From: Bacteroidales bacterium
Lineage (GTDB): Bacteria; Bacteroidota; Bacteroidia; Bacteroidales; VadinHA17
Length of the DNA stretch: 64,000 nt
NCBI GenBank assembly: GCA_009877105.1
Contig: WXFD01000043.1
Coordinates: forward strand, 389,874-453,873
Direction: 5' to 3'
Part shown: positions 62,210 to 64,000 of the stretch, one piece after another
Layout: each line of letters opens with the position of its first letter
Numbering within the stretch: position 1 is the stretch's first letter
The notes under the pieces: generated by a model
The model's database searches: none
What the model saw: the letters and a program-made list of their open reading frames with translations, nothing else
What the model was told of the DNA's origin: nothing
Position numbers and translations under genes: made by a program

Positions 62210-63055
62210 TTATTGTTTTACAATTTCAACCCTCCGGTTTTTCTCTTTCCCTTCACCGGTACTATTATCAGCGATTGGCTTTGTCTGCCCCCAGCCTTTT
62301 GATTTTAAGCGTGCAGCTGCAATACCTTTTGAAATCAGGGCATCCATCACCGATTTCGCTCTCGATTCTGAAAGGGTTTGATTTGATGCCATTGTGCCGG
62401 TATTGTCGGTGTGCCCTTCGATGCTGATTTTCAGATCAGGATTTTGCTGCAGCATTTCCACGATCTGGTTGATGATAGGTGCCGATTCGGGTTTTATAGT
62501 GGATTTTCCTGTTTCAAAATTGATATACAAAGCTACAAAACCATCCTTTCTGATAGCTTCGAACATTTCACTTGCCGCCACTTCCTGTTTCATCGCTTCT
62601 ATTTCCAGTATCTTCAGGGCGAATGCTTCAACAGCATTGTCGGTTCCTGCAAATGAAGCAAGCTGGATCCAATATTCCTTTTCTTTGGTTGACAGGTAGT
62701 ATGTGGCTTCCAGGTCTGCATCGAGCGAATTTGAGTTCTTATACAGCATTTTACCCCCGTTTTTTGTAATTGCTGCCTCGTAATTCTTCATTATCTGCAG
62801 CACACTTTTTGGTTTCACGCCTGCATCGGAGTTGTATCTGTAATAAATATAGAACAGGTTGCCTTCTTTGGTCTCTGTTTTATTGCTTCCTGTGCGAAGC
62901 TGAAGTTCGTTGTAATTTTCCTCACATTCGGAGATGTAGAAATTTTCGAGCCGGGATAACAGCGGATGATCCTTGCAGCCACCGGCATCGGTTTGGGCGT
63001 TGACAATATTTAATGATGCCAATGTCATCATAAGAATAAACAGATACTTTTTCAT
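62210..63055 (-). CDS. OmpA-family outer-membrane or peptidoglycan-associated protein
   Basis: A protein of 281 residues with a Sec signal (LASLNIVNA). The N-terminal half (about 25-165) is a domain I do not recognise (EKEYWIQLASFAG). The C-terminal OmpA domain has FETGKSTIKPESAPI, IEGHTDNTGT, LSESRAKSVMDAL, LKSKGWGQTKP and KNRRVEIVKQ, with the Asp and Arg that bind diaminopimelate. Likely a peptidoglycan-anchored envelope protein. It is a paralogue, in the OmpA part, of the gene at 57.9 kb. Confidence 0.88.
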   Translation of the reverse strand: MKKYLFILMMTLASLNIVNAQTDAGGCKDHPLLSRLENFYISECEENYNELQLRTGSNKTETKEGNLFYIYYRYNSDAGVKPKSVLQIMKNYEAAITKNGGKMLYKNSNSLDADLEATYYLSTKEKEYWIQLASFAGTDNAVEAFALKILEIEAMKQEVAASEMFEAIRKDGFVALYINFETGKSTIKPESAPIINQIVEMLQQNPDLKISIEGHTDNTGTMASNQTLSESRAKSVMDALISKGIAAARLKSKGWGQTKPIADNSTGEGKEKNRRVEIVKQ

Positions 63056-63495
63056 TGTTTGATGTTTGTTGGTTAATGAGTTTCTGATCGGTTATCTAAA
63101 TTTCTGGTCTTTTGGCTGATATTTAAACCATTAAATCGCGAATTTGAAACTGAGGAGCTGTTGTTATCCCGCCTTTGATATGGTTTTGGTTTTCCTGCAG
63201 TTCATGGTATGAAATTACATTATGAAAACACCGGGTATAACTGGTTTGATGATTTTGTTATTAACAGGACAAAAAAAAGTTGTTATTAAAATCTTCTTAT
63301 TTTTCCCGGAGGGTCATTGAAAAACCAGTAATAATTATCGCTGTCTTTTTGTGCTCAACGGATTGTAACAGATTCTATCTGGAATTATCTTATGGGTACC
63401 TCTAAATACCAAATTGTTAATAAAAAGTTTATAACTAATTGTTTATCAAATATATAGATTAATTTGATTGCGTATCTTTAATAAAAAAACAAAAG
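63056..63495. other. Intergenic stretch with a possible IS left end
   Basis: About 440 bases. From about 63392 (GGGTACCTCTAAATACC) the sequence may be the left terminal repeat of the IS5-type element that follows. The rest is AT-rich with no gene. Confidence 0.35.
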
Positions 63496-63877
63496 ATGCG
63501 CAAAAATAAAGCTCGTGGACTCTTTGAAGACCAATTTCGCCAGGAAAAGATCACCAATATGAAAGATCCTTTGGAACAGTTAAACAAGTTTATTCGATGG
63601 GAGGATTTCCGTCCTGTGATCGATAAAGCCTTTGTGGTAACTGATCCTTCAGTTGGTGGCCGGCCTGCCTTTGATCGGGTCATGATGTTCAAAGTATTGG
63701 TTTTACAAAGGATGTACAATCTTTCCGATGATAATACCGAATACCAGATCCTTGACCGTCACAGTTTTTGCAAATTCCTGGGAATCGACTCTTATGCACA
63801 AGTCCCGGATTCCAAGACCATTTGGCATTATCGTGAGCAATTGAAAAAGCATGAGAGCATTAATGAGATATTTTCAC
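63496..63877 (+). pseudogene. IS5-family transposase, N-terminal fragment
   Basis: About 127 codons from ATG 63496. FEDQFRQEKI, IRWEDFRPVIDKAF, GGRPAFDRVMMFKVLVLQR, YNLSDDNTEYQILDRHSFCKFLGI and VPDSKTIWHYREQLKKHE are the N-terminal (DUF772) part of IS5-type transposases. The frame then leaves the family at about 63877, where TAGTGTCC, the probable end of another IS, begins. The catalytic DDE part is missing from the window. Confidence 0.85.
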
Positions 63878-64000
63878 TAGTGTCCAAAAGATTTATTTTA
63901 AAACCATTGTAAATGGTTAATATATAATTTATTACAAGCGATAAGGTCACGTGTCGATTTGAATTCATTTCGCATCTTCAGTGCCTGAATATAAATCAGG
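63878..64000 (-). mobile_element. End of a second insertion sequence, partial at the window edge
   Basis: TAGTGTCCAAAAGATTT starting at 63878 looks like a terminal inverted repeat. On the minus strand an open frame enters from the window edge and stops 20 bases before this terminus, as a transposase 3' end would. The element interrupts the IS5-type transposase gene. Confidence 0.55.
63898..64000 (-). CDS. Probable transposase C-terminus, partial
   Basis: 33 codons and a stop (TAA at 63900-63898), open to the window edge. The end is QALKMRNEFKSTRDLIACNK then YINHLQWF. I do not recognise the family. Its position next to the putative IS terminus is the main evidence. Confidence 0.4.
   Translation of the reverse strand, partial: LIYIQALKMRNEFKSTRDLIACNKLYINHLQWF

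Overview
The window comes from a Bacteroidota chromosome, most likely Bacteroidales or a close relative. The evidence is a SusC/SusD polysaccharide locus with its own membrane-tethered regulator, several lipoproteins with Bacteroidota-style lipoboxes, a FISUMP-domain remnant, Bacteroidota-type -7 boxes (TAnnTTTG) 10-90 bases ahead of many starts, starts largely without Shine-Dalgarno sequences, and tRNAs without an encoded CCA. The window is mostly ordinary chromosome. It becomes accessory and repeat-rich after about 50 kb and ends in nested insertion sequences.

Layout. 0-20 kb holds the end of mutS2, an ECF sigma/anti-sigma/beta-repeat surface protein operon, an M28 peptidase, ornithine aminotransferase, trmD, dapB, lepB, the thrS-infC-rpmI-rplT translation operon, a PKD lipoprotein, a Tat-exported asparaginase and an SGNH hydrolase. 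20-24.5 kb holds an amino-acid permease and the lysC-lysA operon, which is preceded by a short leader ORF and a clear attenuator. 24.5-38.5 kb is a polysaccharide utilisation locus (GH2, GH36-type alpha-galactosidase, SusD, SusC, GH16, HTCS-like regulator without a kinase) with an intrinsic terminator after susD. 38.7-45 kb holds mgtA, a small DUF5684 membrane protein, an NsrR-like Rrf2 regulator and a two-gene heme-copper oxidase-like complex with altered metal ligands, best explained as an unconventional nitric oxide reductase. 45-49.5 kb is a two-gene NAD-dependent formate dehydrogenase. 50-53 kb has two tRNA-Leu genes, a TauE/SafE permease, and three arrays of a roughly 65-75 bp palindromic repeat; two of these arrays tightly flank a GxxExxY (PD-(D/E)xK-like) nuclease gene. 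53-63 kb has a PflA-like radical SAM protein, a TPR histidine kinase and LytTR response regulator pair, two OmpA-family proteins, a large unknown secreted protein, a frameshifted lipoprotein, and a fourth repeat array in the opposite orientation. 63.4-64 kb is an IS5-type transposase fragment interrupted by the end of another insertion sequence.

How the parts fit. The formate dehydrogenase and the putative NO reductase with its NO-sensor-like regulator suggest a flexible, partly anaerobic respiration. The polysaccharide locus suggests a glycan degrader. The most interesting items are the ligand-altered heme-copper complex, the lysC leader-peptide attenuator, the AUA start with a strong Shine-Dalgarno at infC, and the repeat arrays wrapped around the GxxExxY nuclease.
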